This document shows, one piece after another, positions 11,505 through 19,681 of a stretch of DNA of 64,000 bases. The DNA is from Caldovatus sediminis (GTDB lineage: Bacteria > Pseudomonadota > Alphaproteobacteria > Acetobacterales > Acetobacteraceae), in assembly GCF_014644455.1 (NCBI RefSeq), contig NZ_BMKS01000015.1:36097-100096 (forward strand). Direction: 5' to 3'. A program made the translations under genes and the position numbers. The stretch's first letter is position 1; every line of letters starts with the position of its first letter. A model generated the notes under the pieces. The model was not told where the DNA came from. It saw only the letters and a program-made list of their open reading frames with translations, and searched no databases.

Positions 11505-11811
11505 CAGCAGTCGCGGCTGGCGAAGGCGCGCGCTCCGGCCGCGCGATCGGGGCGGCGAGCCGGTATGGGCGGCCTCCGCCTCGGACTGGCGCACCGCGGC
11601 CAGCGCCCCCCGGCAGCAGGTGTCGCCCGCGGCCGCGGAGGCGACGTAGTCGGGCGCGCCATGGCGTCCCGTCGGCGTGGCGCGTGGTAGCCCGGCGCCG
11701 TCGCCGCCATCGGCGGGTAGTAGGCCGGCTGCTCGCTGACCGCCGCGCAGGCGCCGAGGCCGGCCAGGGCGAGCGCGACCAGCGTCGCGCGCCCGGCAGG
11801 GTTCGGGGCAT
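11505..11811 (-). pseudogene. Remnant of a small lipoprotein gene
   Basis: On the minus strand a lipoprotein-like leader TLVALALAGLGAC (lipobox LGAC) followed by a Tyr/Pro-rich stretch reads in one frame near 11700-11780. The continuation moves through a second frame (ADGTPW) into a third (APDYVASAAAGDTCCRGAL), and no start codon lies in the leader frame. That pattern is best explained by a decayed gene with several indels. The rest of the 11446-11896 stretch holds no other gene. A CCGCGG/CCGCGG hairpin at 11850-11865 lies just beyond the 3' end of the RidA gene and may be its terminator. Confidence 0.35.
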
Positions 11812-11896
11812 GGCTCGTCCCCCTGCCCGGCGCAGCGCGGCTCCGCCTGCCGCGGTTTCCCGCGGAACGCAGCCCTCGCGGCTGGTCCGTCCCGGC

Positions 11897-12295
11897 CTAC
11901 TGGACCGCCTCGGCCTCCACCTCGACCAGGAAGCGAGGATCGGCGAGGCCCGCGACGAGGAGCAGCGTGCTCGCCGGCACGTGCGCGCCGAAGAAGGCGG
12001 CGCGCTGCTCGCGCCAGGCGCCGATCAGCGCCCGCTCGGTGAGGAACACCGTCACCTTCACCACGTCCGAGGGTGCCATGCCGTGCGCGCGCAGCACCGT
12101 GCCGAGGTTCGCGAGCGCCTGCTCGACCTGCGCCTCGCCGCCCTCGGCGAGGCTGCCGTCGGGCTTCAGCCCGACCTGGCCGGAGACCACGAGCCGCCGC
12201 GCGGGCCCGCCCTCGATCAGCGCCGCGTGCGCGTAGCGCCCGCCGGTGGAATGGACGCCCTCGGGATTGCCGAACCGGATCGTCGCCATCGTCAT
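11897..12295 (-). CDS. RidA family protein (enamine/imine deaminase-like)
   Basis: A 132-residue protein of the YjgF/YER057c/UK114 family. Recognisable features are LVVSGQVGLKPDG, the QALANLGTVL helix, DVVKVTVFLTE, and a C-terminal FLVEVEAEAV. The canonical RidA ends with a conserved Arg and Glu pair (R-x-x-x-x-E-I/V-E); here Arg is in DPRFLVEVE. Such proteins hydrolyse reactive 2-aminoacrylate or act on related imines. The ATG overlaps the stop of the preceding lipoprotein gene (ATGA), so the two are coupled, and both follow hslO on the same strand. Confidence 0.85.
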   Translation of the reverse strand: MTMATIRFGNPEGVHSTGGRYAHAALIEGGPARRLVVSGQVGLKPDGSLAEGGEAQVEQALANLGTVLRAHGMAPSDVVKVTVFLTERALIGAWREQRAAFFGAHVPASTLLLVAGLADPRFLVEVEAEAVQ

Positions 12296-13026
12296 CGCCC
12301 TCCCATCTGGCGCGGCAGGTCCTCGCGCAGCACCTCTTCCGGCCCGCCTAGGCCGCCCGCGCCCGGCGGCGGCGCCACGCCGGGCGGCGGCGACGCCAGC
12401 AGCCAGCCGCGCAGGTTGCGCCGGATCTGATACTCCAGCTCGACGTTCATCGCGTCCATGGCCGCCCGCACCACGCGGTCCGCCGCGGCCGACCTGCGCT
12501 CGGGGCTGGTCGGACCGGGCGCGGTCAGCACCCGGCGCGCCTGCGCCTCGACGAAGCCGGTGCCGCCGCCCTCGCCGGCGAAGAGGTCGAGCCGGCAGCG
12601 GAGCGCGCAGACCAGCCGCTCGCCGCCGCGGGCGAACATCCCGCCGGGCAGGTCGTTGCGGACCAGGGACGCCTCCTGGATGGTGAAGCGCGCGACGCCG
12701 CTCGATCCGGCGGGAACGAGGCGATCGCGCGCCATGGTCGCCATCGCCTCGGCCGGGATGATCGGGGCCGGCCCCATCACCGCGCCGGCCGGGCCGCTCG
12801 GCGGCGGGCCGATCTCGATGTCGGCGACGTTGAGGCGAAGCGGCGTCAGGTGCGCGTAGCCCGGCGGCGGACCGAAGGCGACCGCCGGCGCCGACCCGTC
12901 CTCCGCGCAGCCCGCGGGCGCGAGGCCGACCAGCGGGGACAGCCCGCCGGCCAGCAGGATGCGGCGGCGCGGCAGGCGTGGCGCCCCGTGCGGAACTCCG
13001 GGCTCGATCGGCGGCGGCGTCGGCAT
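12292..13026 (-). CDS. Putative exported lipoprotein, unknown function
   Basis: A 244-residue protein starting at ATG 13026 (an upstream start at 13071 would abut the hslO stop). The N-terminus has PRRRILLAGG, a hydrophobic stretch and a candidate lipobox ending in PAGC at about residue 40, so it is probably exported and lipidated. The mature part contains IEIGPPPSGPAG, a beta-rich middle and a Pro/Gly-rich tail. I recognise no domain beyond similarity to uncharacterised alphaproteobacterial lipoproteins. It lies between hslO and the RidA gene in one transcription unit and overlaps the latter. Confidence 0.65.
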   Translation of the reverse strand: MPTPPPIEPGVPHGAPRLPRRRILLAGGLSPLVGLAPAGCAEDGSAPAVAFGPPPGYAHLTPLRLNVADIEIGPPPSGPAGAVMGPAPIIPAEAMATMARDRLVPAGSSGVARFTIQEASLVRNDLPGGMFARGGERLVCALRCRLDLFAGEGGGTGFVEAQARRVLTAPGPTSPERRSAAADRVVRAAMDAMNVELEYQIRRNLRGWLLASPPPGVAPPPGAGGLGGPEEVLREDLPRQMGGR

Positions 13027-13071
13027 CGCTCCCCCAGGCAGGCCGTTGCGCGGGCAAGCGCAGCAAACCAC

Positions 13072-14067
13072 TCAGCCGCGCCGGGCGCCACCCTGGAGCT
13101 CGCTCCGCTCGAAGCGGAAGCCGAGGTTGCAGAACTCGCAGTTCATGGTGATCGCGCCGTCCTCCTCGGCCATGTGGTCCAGGTCCTCCTCCGGGAAGCG
13201 CTCCAGGATGCCGGCCAGCCGGGCGCGCGAGCAGCGGCAGCCGTAGGACAGGCTGCGCGCCCGGTCGAGCACCACCCGGCCCTCGGTGGCGAAGAGCCGC
13301 CGCAGCAGCGCGGGGCCCGGGAGGGAATCGTCGAGGAGCTCGGCGTCGGTCAGCGTCGCCGCGAGGGCGCGCGCCGTGCGCCAGGCCTCCGCGCCCGCGG
13401 CCGCCGCGTCGGGTTCGCCCCGGCCGGCGACGGCGATCCGCTCGAGGAACAGGGCGCCGGCGCGCCAGGCGGTGTCCTCCCCCGCCCGTGCCGCGGCGAG
13501 GTGGACGTGGGTCGGAAGCTGCGCGGAGGCGCCGAAGTAGTGCTCCGCCATCTGCGACAGCGTCGCGCCCTCGATCGCGACGAGACCCTGGTAGCGGGTC
13601 ATGTCCGGACCCTGGTCGCAGGTGAAGGCGAGGTGGCCCTTGCCGAGCAGCGCCGCGGCGTCGGGCGCCTCGCCGGCCTCGAGCAGCGCGGCGAGGCGGT
13701 CGGGGCGGCTGCGCACATAGCCGCGCAGCGCGCCCTGGTCGGTGCAGTCGGCCAGCAGCACCGGCACCGGCCCGTTGCCCTGCGCCTGGAGCGAGAAGCT
13801 GCCGCTGAACTTCAGCGCCGCCGCGAGCCCGGCGACCAGCGCGAGCGCCTGGCCGAGCAGCGTGGCGACCACGGGCGGGTGCTCGTGGCGGCTGAGGATC
13901 GCCTCGGCCAACGGGCCGAGCCGGACCAGCCGTCCGCGGATGGGCTGCCCCTCGAGATGGAAGGGCAGCACGCCGCGCGGCACCACGAGGTCGGGCACCG
14001 GCGGGCGGCCATGGTCGAGGAAGGCCGGCAGGGCGGAGGACGTGGATCGGTCGGCGGGAGGAGGCAC
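13072..14067 (-). CDS. hslO: Redox-regulated molecular chaperone Hsp33
   Basis: A 331-residue cytosolic holdase chaperone activated by oxidation. The four zinc-binding cysteines are present near the C-terminus as YGCRCS and MNCEFC, the CxC...CxxC signature. The N-terminal part carries the family sequence RGRLVRLGPLAEAIL and the TDQGALRGYVR region. The first 20 residues are a typical alphaproteobacterial extension. Its stop is followed directly by the lipoprotein gene. The start ATG 14067 faces away from ftsK across a 260-base divergent intergenic region. Confidence 0.93.
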   Translation of the reverse strand: MPPPADRSTSSALPAFLDHGRPPVPDLVVPRGVLPFHLEGQPIRGRLVRLGPLAEAILSRHEHPPVVATLLGQALALVAGLAAALKFSGSFSLQAQGNGPVPVLLADCTDQGALRGYVRSRPDRLAALLEAGEAPDAAALLGKGHLAFTCDQGPDMTRYQGLVAIEGATLSQMAEHYFGASAQLPTHVHLAAARAGEDTAWRAGALFLERIAVAGRGEPDAAAAGAEAWRTARALAATLTDAELLDDSLPGPALLRRLFATEGRVVLDRARSLSYGCRCSRARLAGILERFPEEDLDHMAEEDGAITMNCEFCNLGFRFERSELQGGARRG

Positions 14068-14271
14068 GATGCGCGCTTTCGACGGGATCGGGGGGAGAGC
14101 CCCCTAGATAGGCGCCCCCCCGTCCCGGGACCATCGCCGGCGAGACTGCCGGCGGTCCGCGCCGCTCCGCCGCCGTGCCGACTGCGGCGCGGCCGCTCCG
14201 GCGCTGCCGGCCGCGCGGGGAGCGAGAGTGCCGCCATGGCGCGCAGGGACCCGGCCAGGCTGGCGAAGGTG

Positions 14272-14301
14272 CTGACCGGGCAAGCGTTTCCCGTGTATGA
14301 T
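14272..14301 (+). promoter_or_regulatory. Candidate promoter of ftsK
   Basis: CTGACC (14272-14277) and TATGAT (14296-14301) are separated by 18 bases, giving a good -10 and a fair -35. The -10 ends 26 bases before the proposed ftsK start at 14328. Confidence 0.5.
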
Positions 14302-14327
14302 TGCGGTTCGATATCAAGCAGCCCCCG

Positions 14328-16958
14328 ATGCCACGCGCCACCGATGCCCTCGCTGCCGACCGATCCGCCGGCTCCTCCGGCCGGGTCGCCTCCGGCCCGC
14401 GCCGCTTCGCCTCGCCCGTCGTCCGCGCCGTGCTGCGCCGGCGCATCCGGGAGTTCCTTGGCCTGGCGCTGGCGCTGGCGGGGCTGGCGCTGCTGCTCGC
14501 GCTGGCCAGCCATGATCCGGCCGATCCGTCGCTGAACACCGCGACCGATCGGGCGGCGACGAACCTGGCAGGGCCGGTCGGCGCGCTGGTGTCCGACCTG
14601 CTGCTCCAGGGCGTCGGCTTCGCGGCGCTGCTGCCGGTGCTCTGTCTGCTCGCCTGGGCGTGGCGACTGGCGTCGCATCGCGGGCTCGACCCCTTCGCCG
14701 GCCGGGTCGCGGCGCTGCTCGCGGCGCTGCCGCTGCTCGCCGCCGTGCTCACCCTGCTGCCGCTGCCCGCCTCCCTTCCGGTCGAGGCGGGGCCGGGCGG
14801 CGCGGCCGGCCCGCTGGTGGCGCGGCTGGTGGTCGAGGGGCTGTCGGACTGGTTCGGACCGCTCGGCACGGCGATCGGCCACGCGCTGCTGGCGGGCGCC
14901 GCGGCCGGGCTGGGCTTCGTCGCCTGCGGGCTCACTCCCGGCGAGTGGCGCGGCGTCGGACGGGCGGCGGCCCGCGCGGGGCGGCACGGCGTCGGGCTCG
15001 CCCGCCTCGTCCTGTGGCCGCTGCGCCGCCGCGACTCGCGGCCTGCTCGCGCCTCGCCCGTGGTCGCGCCGCGGGACGAGCCGACGCGCGCCGCCGAGGC
15101 GCCGCCGCGGCGTCCTCCGGCGCTGCTGGCGCGCGCCTTCGGCGGCGGGTGGTGGCCGCCGCTGCTGCGCCGCGAGCGGCGCGGTCACGGCCACGGCGCG
15201 GTGCCGCTCGGCGCCGTGCTGCGCGCCGCCGACGCCGCGGCTGCCGGGGCGGCGCATGCGTCGCCGGCCGGCCGGCATGGCGGTGGCGCCTATGTCCCTC
15301 CCGAGCCGCCGGTGGTGCCCGAGGCGCAGCGCCCGGGGCGCATGGCCGCTCCGCCCGACGCGCCGCGCGTCGCCGAGCGCGCGCCGGATCCGAGGAAGAG
15401 CGCCGCCGCGCTGCAGCCGAGCCTCGCGCTGGAGGACGGCGCCTGGCGCCTGCCGCCGCTCGACCTGCTGGCCGAGCCGGGCGCGAGGCGCGGCGCCGGG
15501 CGGCCGAGCGAGGAGGCGCTGCAGGGCAACGCCCGCCTGCTCGAGAGCGTGCTCGAGGACTACGGCGTGCGCGGGCGCATCGTCGAGATCCGCCCCGGCC
15601 CCGTGGTCACGCTCTACGAGCTGGAGCCGGCGCCGGGGACGAAGAGCGCGCGCGTCATCGGCCTCGCCGACGACATCGCGCGCTCGATGAGCGTGCTCGC
15701 GGTGCGCATCGCCACCGTCCCCGGGCGCAACGTCATCGGCATCGAGCTGCCGAACGCGCGGCGCGAGACGGTGTTCTTGCGCGAGCTGCTGGAATCGGAG
15801 GACTGGGCGCGCCATCCGGGGCGGCTCAACCTCGCGCTCGGCAAGGACATCGGCGGCGCGCCGGTGATCGCCGACCTCGCCCGCATGCCGCACCTGCTGA
15901 TCGCCGGCACCACCGGCTCGGGCAAGTCGGTCGCCGTGAACACGATGATCCTGAGCCTGCTCTACCGGCTGAGCCCGGACGAGTGCCGGTTCATCATGAT
16001 CGACCCGAAGATGCTGGAGCTCTCGGTCTACGACCGCATCCCGCATCTGCTGGCGCCCGTCGTCACCGAGCCGCCCAAGGCGATCGGCGCGCTGAAGTGG
16101 ACGGTGCGCGAGATGGAGCGGCGCTACCGCGCCATGTCGCAGCTCGGCGTGCGCAACATCGCGGGCTACAACGAGAAGGTGACGGAGGCGCGCCGCCGCG
16201 GCGAGGTGCTGACGCGCCGCGTGCAGACCGGCTTCGACCCGGAGACGGGCAAGCCGGTGTTCGAGGACCAGCCGCTCACGCTCGAGCCGCTGCCGATGAT
16301 CGTCGTCGTCATAGACGAGATGGCCGACCTGATGATCGTCGCCGGCAAGGAGATCGAGGCGGCGGTGCAGCGCCTGGCGCAGATGGCGCGCGCGGCGGGC
16401 ATCCACGTGATCATGGCGACGCAGCGGCCCTCGGTGGACGTGATCACCGGCACGATCAAGGCGAACTTCCCGACCCGCATCTCCTTCCAGGTGACCTCGA
16501 AGATCGACAGCCGCACCATCCTCGGCGAGCAGGGGGCGGAGCAGCTCCTCGGCCAGGGCGACATGCTGCACATGGCGGGCGGCGGCCGCATCAGCCGCGT
16601 GCACGGGCCGTTCGTGAGCGACGCGGAGGTCGAGCGCGTCGTCGCCTTCCTGCGCGAGCAGGGCGAGCCGAGCTACGTCGAGGAGGTGACGGAGACCGAC
16701 GAGGAGGGCAGCGAGGCCGGGGGCCTGTCGCTCTCCGGCATCGCGGGCGCGAGCGAGGGCGAGAAGAGCCTGTTCGACCAGGCGGTGCGCCTCGTCACCA
16801 TCGAGGGCAAGGCGAGCACCAGCTTCCTCCAGCGCCACCTGCAGATCGGCTACAACCGCGCGGCCAAGCTGATCGAGCAGATGGAGAAGGAGGGCATCGT
16901 CGGGCCGGCGAACCACGTCGGCAAGCGCGAGGTGCTGGCGCGGCGGACGGAGGAGTGA
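14328..16958 (+). CDS. ftsK: DNA translocase FtsK
   Basis: An 876-residue septal DNA translocase that moves the chromosome termini and activates XerCD recombination during division. The N-terminus has four or five membrane segments (about residues 40-200), followed by a Pro/Ala/Arg-rich linker. The motor begins near residue 390, with Walker [11 protein letters not shown] near 525 and Walker [10 protein letters not shown] near 660, plus [13 protein letters not shown] and the [15 protein letters not shown] segment. The C-terminal gamma winged helix ([22 protein letters not shown], split here: LVTIEGKAS and [10 protein letters not shown]) recognises KOPS sites. ATG 14328 is preferred over an upstream in-frame TTG at 14301, which overlaps the -10 element. 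Confidence 0.95.
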   Translation: MPRATDALAADRSAGSSGRVASGPRRFASPVVRAVLRRRIREFLGLALALAGLALLLALASHDPADPSLNTATDRAATNLAGPVGALVSDLLLQGVGFAALLPVLCLLAWAWRLASHRGLDPFAGRVAALLAALPLLAAVLTLLPLPASLPVEAGPGGAAGPLVARLVVEGLSDWFGPLGTAIGHALLAGAAAGLGFVACGLTPGEWRGVGRAAARAGRHGVGLARLVLWPLRRRDSRPARASPVVAPRDEPTRAAEAPPRRPPALLARAFGGGWWPPLLRRERRGHGHGAVPLGAVLRAADAAAAGAAHASPAGRHGGGAYVPPEPPVVPEAQRPGRMAAPPDAPRVAERAPDPRKSAAALQPSLALEDGAWRLPPLDLLAEPGARRGAGRPSEEALQGNARLLESVLEDYGVRGRIVEIRPGPVVTLYELEPAPGTKSARVIGLADDIARSMSVLAVRIATVPGRNVIGIELPNARRETVFLRELLESEDWARHPGRLNLALGKDIGGAPVIADLARMPHLLIAGTTGSGKSVAVNTMILSLLYRLSPDECRFIMIDPKMLELSVYDRIPHLLAPVVTEPPKAIGALKWTVREMERRYRAMSQLGVRNIAGYNEKVTEARRRGEVLTRRVQTGFDPETGKPVFEDQPLTLEPLPMIVVVIDEMADLMIVAGKEIEAAVQRLAQMARAAGIHVIMATQRPSVDVITGTIKANFPTRISFQVTSKIDSRTILGEQGAEQLLGQGDMLHMAGGGRISRVHGPFVSDAEVERVVAFLREQGEPSYVEEVTETDEEGSEAGGLSLSGIAGASEGEKSLFDQAVRLVTIEGKASTSFLQRHLQIGYNRAAKLIEQMEKEGIVGPANHVGKREVLARRTEE

Positions 16959-17119
16959 GGGCGGGAGCGGACGGCGGGCGCGGCGCTCCCCGCGTCGGCG
17001 CGGCGGCGACGCAGGAGAGGGGGCGGGACGGTGGCGCGGCCCGGCGCCGTCCCGCGCCCGCGCTTGATTCGGCCAGCGGTGCCGGACGACGGTGCGCGGC
17101 GTTCCGGGGAGTGTTCCGC

Positions 17120-17641
17120 ATGCGCCGCACTGCGCTCGCCCTTGTCGCCGGCGCCGCGCCTGCCGCCGCGCGATATCGCCGTCACCTATCGCCTCGCCGG
17201 GGACCGGGAGATGCGCATCGCCTGGCTCAGCGGCGAGCAGCGCATGCGGGTGGACATGCCCGAGGGCCAGGGCGCGATGATCATGGACCTGAAGGAGCGC
17301 CGCGCCTTCCTGTGATGGATGCGCTGCGCGTGGTCATAGAGATCCCGGCCGGCGGGAGCCTGCCCTGGCCGGTCCAGATCCCGCCGAACGCCCGGCTGAC
17401 GCGCGAGGGCAGCGACCGCGTCGCCGGCCATTCCTGCACCGTCTGGCAGGTGCAGGAGCAGAACGGCCGGCGCGGCTCCGCCCGCGTCACCGCCGATGGG
17501 GTGCTGTTGCACGCCCGCGGGCCCGACGGCGCGGAGGGAATCGAGGCGACGCGCGTCGCCTACGGGCCGCAGGAGCCCGCGCGTTTCCGTCCGCCGGCCG
17601 ACTACCGGACGGAGTCGATGCACATGCCGCCGCCGCGCTGA
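17120..17641 (+). pseudogene. Periplasmic DUF4412-like protein with two compensating frameshifts
   Basis: A signal-peptide start (MRRTALALVAGAA) at 17120 reads in one frame. The continuation DIAVTYRLAG...MRVDMPEGQGAMIMDLKERRAF reads in the next frame up to TGA at 17313-17315. The remainder (MDALRVVIEIP through ESMHMPPPR) returns to the first frame and ends at 17641. The pieces form one coherent protein of about 174 residues, with an extra base near 17165 and a missing base near 17313. The pattern of a small exported protein with VTY...MRVDMPEG...ALRVVIEIPAG resembles DUF4412 proteins. Either the gene is inactivated or the assembly has two indel errors. Confidence 0.55.
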
Positions 17642-17780
17642 CGCCGCCCCTCTCCGGGCCGGGCGAGGCGGCCGGGGCGCTCTCGCTCACGCGCGTGCGA
17701 CTCCCGCCGGCGGCGATGGTGCGTGCCTTCGCGCAGTGCGGCGACTATGTTGCCGCGGCTGCTCCGGGAGGAACGCCGCC

Positions 17781-18458
17781 ATGAAGCTCTATTATTTCCC
17801 CGGCTCGACCACCTGCCGCCCGGTCCAGATGTTCGCCGCCGAGGCGGGCGTCCCGCTGGCGCTGGAGACCGTGGACCTGATGTCGGGCGCCCACCTCACC
17901 GCCGCGTTCGGGGCGATCAATGCCAACCGGTGCGTTCCGGTGCTCGAGGAGCCGGACGGCTTCCGCCTCGCGGAGTCCTCGGCGATCCTCAAGTACCTGG
18001 CTGAGAAGGCCGGCTCGCCCGCCTACCCGTCCGACCCGCGCGGGCGGGCGCGGGTCAACGCGCAGATGGACTGGTTCAACACCGGCTTCTACCGGGAATT
18101 CGGCTACGGCTTCGTCTATCCGCAGATCCTGCCCCACCTCGGCTGGAAGGGCCCGGCGGTGCAGGCGGCGGTGCTGGCGCGCGGCGCCGAGCGGTCCGCG
18201 CAGCTGATGGGCGTCCTGAACGACCACTGGCTCGGCGGGGACGGCCCCTATCTCGGCGGCGCCGACCCCGACCTGGCGGATTACCTGGGCGTCTGCTTCG
18301 CCAGCATCGGCGAGATGATCGCCTTCGACTTCGCGCCCTATCCGCGCATCACGCGCTGGATGGAGGCGATGCGCGCGCGGCCCTGCTGGGCCGAGGTCAA
18401 CGGGCCGTGGGAGGCCTGGCGCGACCACTGCCTCGCGCAGCGGACGGCGAAGGCCTGA
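17781..18458 (+). CDS. Glutathione S-transferase family protein
   Basis: A 225-residue protein with an N-terminal thioredoxin-like domain (KLYYFPGSTTCRPVQM, cis-Pro in RCVPVLEE, then the glutathione-contacting ESSAILKYLA) and an all-helical C-terminal domain beginning near residue 90. The Ser/Thr/Cys triplet in GSTTC suggests a beta- or theta-like catalytic residue. A strong ribosome-binding site, GGGAGGA, precedes ATG 17781. The VOC-family gene follows 13 bases later, suggesting an operon involved in modifying electrophilic or aromatic compounds. The substrate is unknown. Confidence 0.88.
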   Translation: MKLYYFPGSTTCRPVQMFAAEAGVPLALETVDLMSGAHLTAAFGAINANRCVPVLEEPDGFRLAESSAILKYLAEKAGSPAYPSDPRGRARVNAQMDWFNTGFYREFGYGFVYPQILPHLGWKGPAVQAAVLARGAERSAQLMGVLNDHWLGGDGPYLGGADPDLADYLGVCFASIGEMIAFDFAPYPRITRWMEAMRARPCWAEVNGPWEAWRDHCLAQRTAKA

Positions 18459-18471
18459 AGGGGGGCGGGCC

Positions 18472-18969
18472 ATGGGCATTCGCGCCTTCCACCACGTCGC
18501 CTATCGCTGCCGCGATTCCGAGGTGACGCGGCGGTTCTACGAGGACTTCCTCGGCCTCGAACTCGCCGGCGCGCTGGACATCCGCACCACCCAGACCGGG
18601 CGGCAGACCAAGGTGCTGCACACCTTCTTCCGCCTCGGCGACGGCACCTTCCTCGCCTTCTTCGAGGCGCCGGACCGGGACTTCGACTTCAAGGACCAGC
18701 ACGACTTCGACCTCCACGTGGCGATGGAGGTCGGGAGCGAGGAGGAGCTGCAGCGCATGCTCGAGCGCGGCCGCGCGCTCGGGATCGAGACGCGCGGCCC
18801 GAGCGACCACGGCGCCATGCGTTCGATCTACTTCCGCGACCCGAACGGCTATGTGGCGGAGCTGACGGTGAAGAAGCCCGGGCACGACGCGGCGATGGAC
18901 CCGCGCCGCAACGGCGCGCGCGCCACGCTCGACCGCTGGCAGGCGGAGAAGGCGGCGGCGGGGCGGTAG
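18472..18969 (+). CDS. VOC-family (glyoxalase/extradiol dioxygenase fold) protein
   Basis: A 165-residue protein of the vicinal oxygen chelate superfamily. The metal ligands of the fold are visible: His in FHHVAYR, Glu or His in the central DLHVAMEV, and Glu in YVAELTV after the typical FRDPNGYVAEL. This pattern resembles glyoxalase/bleomycin-resistance and dioxygenase relatives. It is the second gene of a pair with the GST. The C-terminal 30 residues (from AMDPRRNG) are an extension. The substrate is not apparent. Confidence 0.85.
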   Translation: MGIRAFHHVAYRCRDSEVTRRFYEDFLGLELAGALDIRTTQTGRQTKVLHTFFRLGDGTFLAFFEAPDRDFDFKDQHDFDLHVAMEVGSEEELQRMLERGRALGIETRGPSDHGAMRSIYFRDPNGYVAELTVKKPGHDAAMDPRRNGARATLDRWQAEKAAAGR

Positions 18970-18993
18970 CGCCCGCCCGCGCGCCGCGCCGCG

Positions 18994-19455
18994 CTACTCG
19001 GCCGGCGCGAGGCTCTTGATCAGGTCGAAGACGCGCTTGCGCACCGCCGGATCGGTGATGCGGTAGTAGGCGCGCACCAGCTCCAGCGTCTCGCGCCGGT
19101 GCAGCGTGTCGTCGTCGAAGCCTTCCTGCGCCTCGGACAGGCCGTAGCCGCCGCTGCGGCGCCCGCCCACGGCGGGATTGGCGCCCATGGCGTCGGGCAT
19201 GTCGTCGAAGAAGAAGCTCACGGGCACGTCGAGCACGCGGGCGAGGTCGAACAGCCGGCTGGCGCCGATCCGGTTCACCCCCCGCTCGTACTTCTGCACC
19301 TGCTGGAAGGTGAGGCCGAGCGCCTCGCCCAGCTTCTCCTGGCTCATGCCGAGAAGGGTGCGCCGCAGCCGGACGCGGCTGCCCACGTGCACGTCGATCG
19401 GGCTCGGGCGGTGCTCGCGCTCGCTCGTCGCGTTGCGCTCTGCCACTTCCTCCAT
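18994..19455 (-). CDS. XRE-family helix-turn-helix transcriptional regulator
   Basis: A 153-residue regulator. An HTH_3 domain occupies about residues 18-75, with recognition-helix features in LGMSQEKLGEALGLTFQQVQKYERG and the ending LARVLDVPVSFFF (quoted separately: LGMSQEKLGEAL, TFQQVQKYERG). The C-terminal half has a Gly-rich linker and the helix LELVRAYYRITDPAVRKRV. This is a common alphaproteobacterial architecture. ATG 19455 is preferred, with GTG 19461 possible. Upstream on the same strand are a good promoter and an inverted repeat that may be its own operator. The gene is convergent with the VOC gene. Confidence 0.88.
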   Translation of the reverse strand: MEEVAERNATSEREHRPSPIDVHVGSRVRLRRTLLGMSQEKLGEALGLTFQQVQKYERGVNRIGASRLFDLARVLDVPVSFFFDDMPDAMGANPAVGGRRSGGYGLSEAQEGFDDDTLHRRETLELVRAYYRITDPAVRKRVFDLIKSLAPAE

Positions 19456-19513
19456 GAGCACTCTCCGCCTCCGCCGTTCTGGCGATCCGCCCTGCCGCTG
19501 CAGATTCCGGCGG

Positions 19514-19531
19514 CGAGTCTCGCAGGACTCG
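19514..19531. promoter_or_regulatory. Inverted repeat upstream of the XRE gene, possible operator
   Basis: Arms CGAGTC (19514-19519) and GACTCG (19526-19531) flank six bases. The repeat lies between the promoter at 19583-19611 and the regulator start at 19455, in the leader. An autoregulatory site is plausible by position only. Confidence 0.35.
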
Positions 19532-19582
19532 ACGTCCGATCCGCACGTCAGCGTTGCGGCCGCATGCTTGCAAGCCTAGGTC

Positions 19583-19611
19583 CGAGTAACGCTATGTCGC
19601 TGGTCTGTCAA
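19583..19611 (-). promoter_or_regulatory. Sigma70-type promoter of the XRE regulator gene
   Basis: On the minus strand a consensus -35 TTGACA (19611-19606) and a -10 TACTCG (19588-19583) are separated by 17 bases. The surrounding 19580-19680 is notably A/T-richer than the rest of the window. The leader to the start codon is about 120 bases. Confidence 0.55.
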
Positions 19612-19681
19612 CTCTTTTGAGAAATCTCGGCGTTCGAGACAGCCCGTGGTGGCGAGAGCCGTGCCGGAGAATATTCAAGAT

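Noticed and set aside
11897..14935. A very long open frame of about 1,000 residues on the minus strand across hslO, ridA and the lipoprotein region
   Set aside because: Only its 3' end is the real RidA gene; the rest is low-complexity Arg/Pro/Ala sequence antisense to or out of frame with well-recognised genes. Long spurious frames are normal at this GC content.
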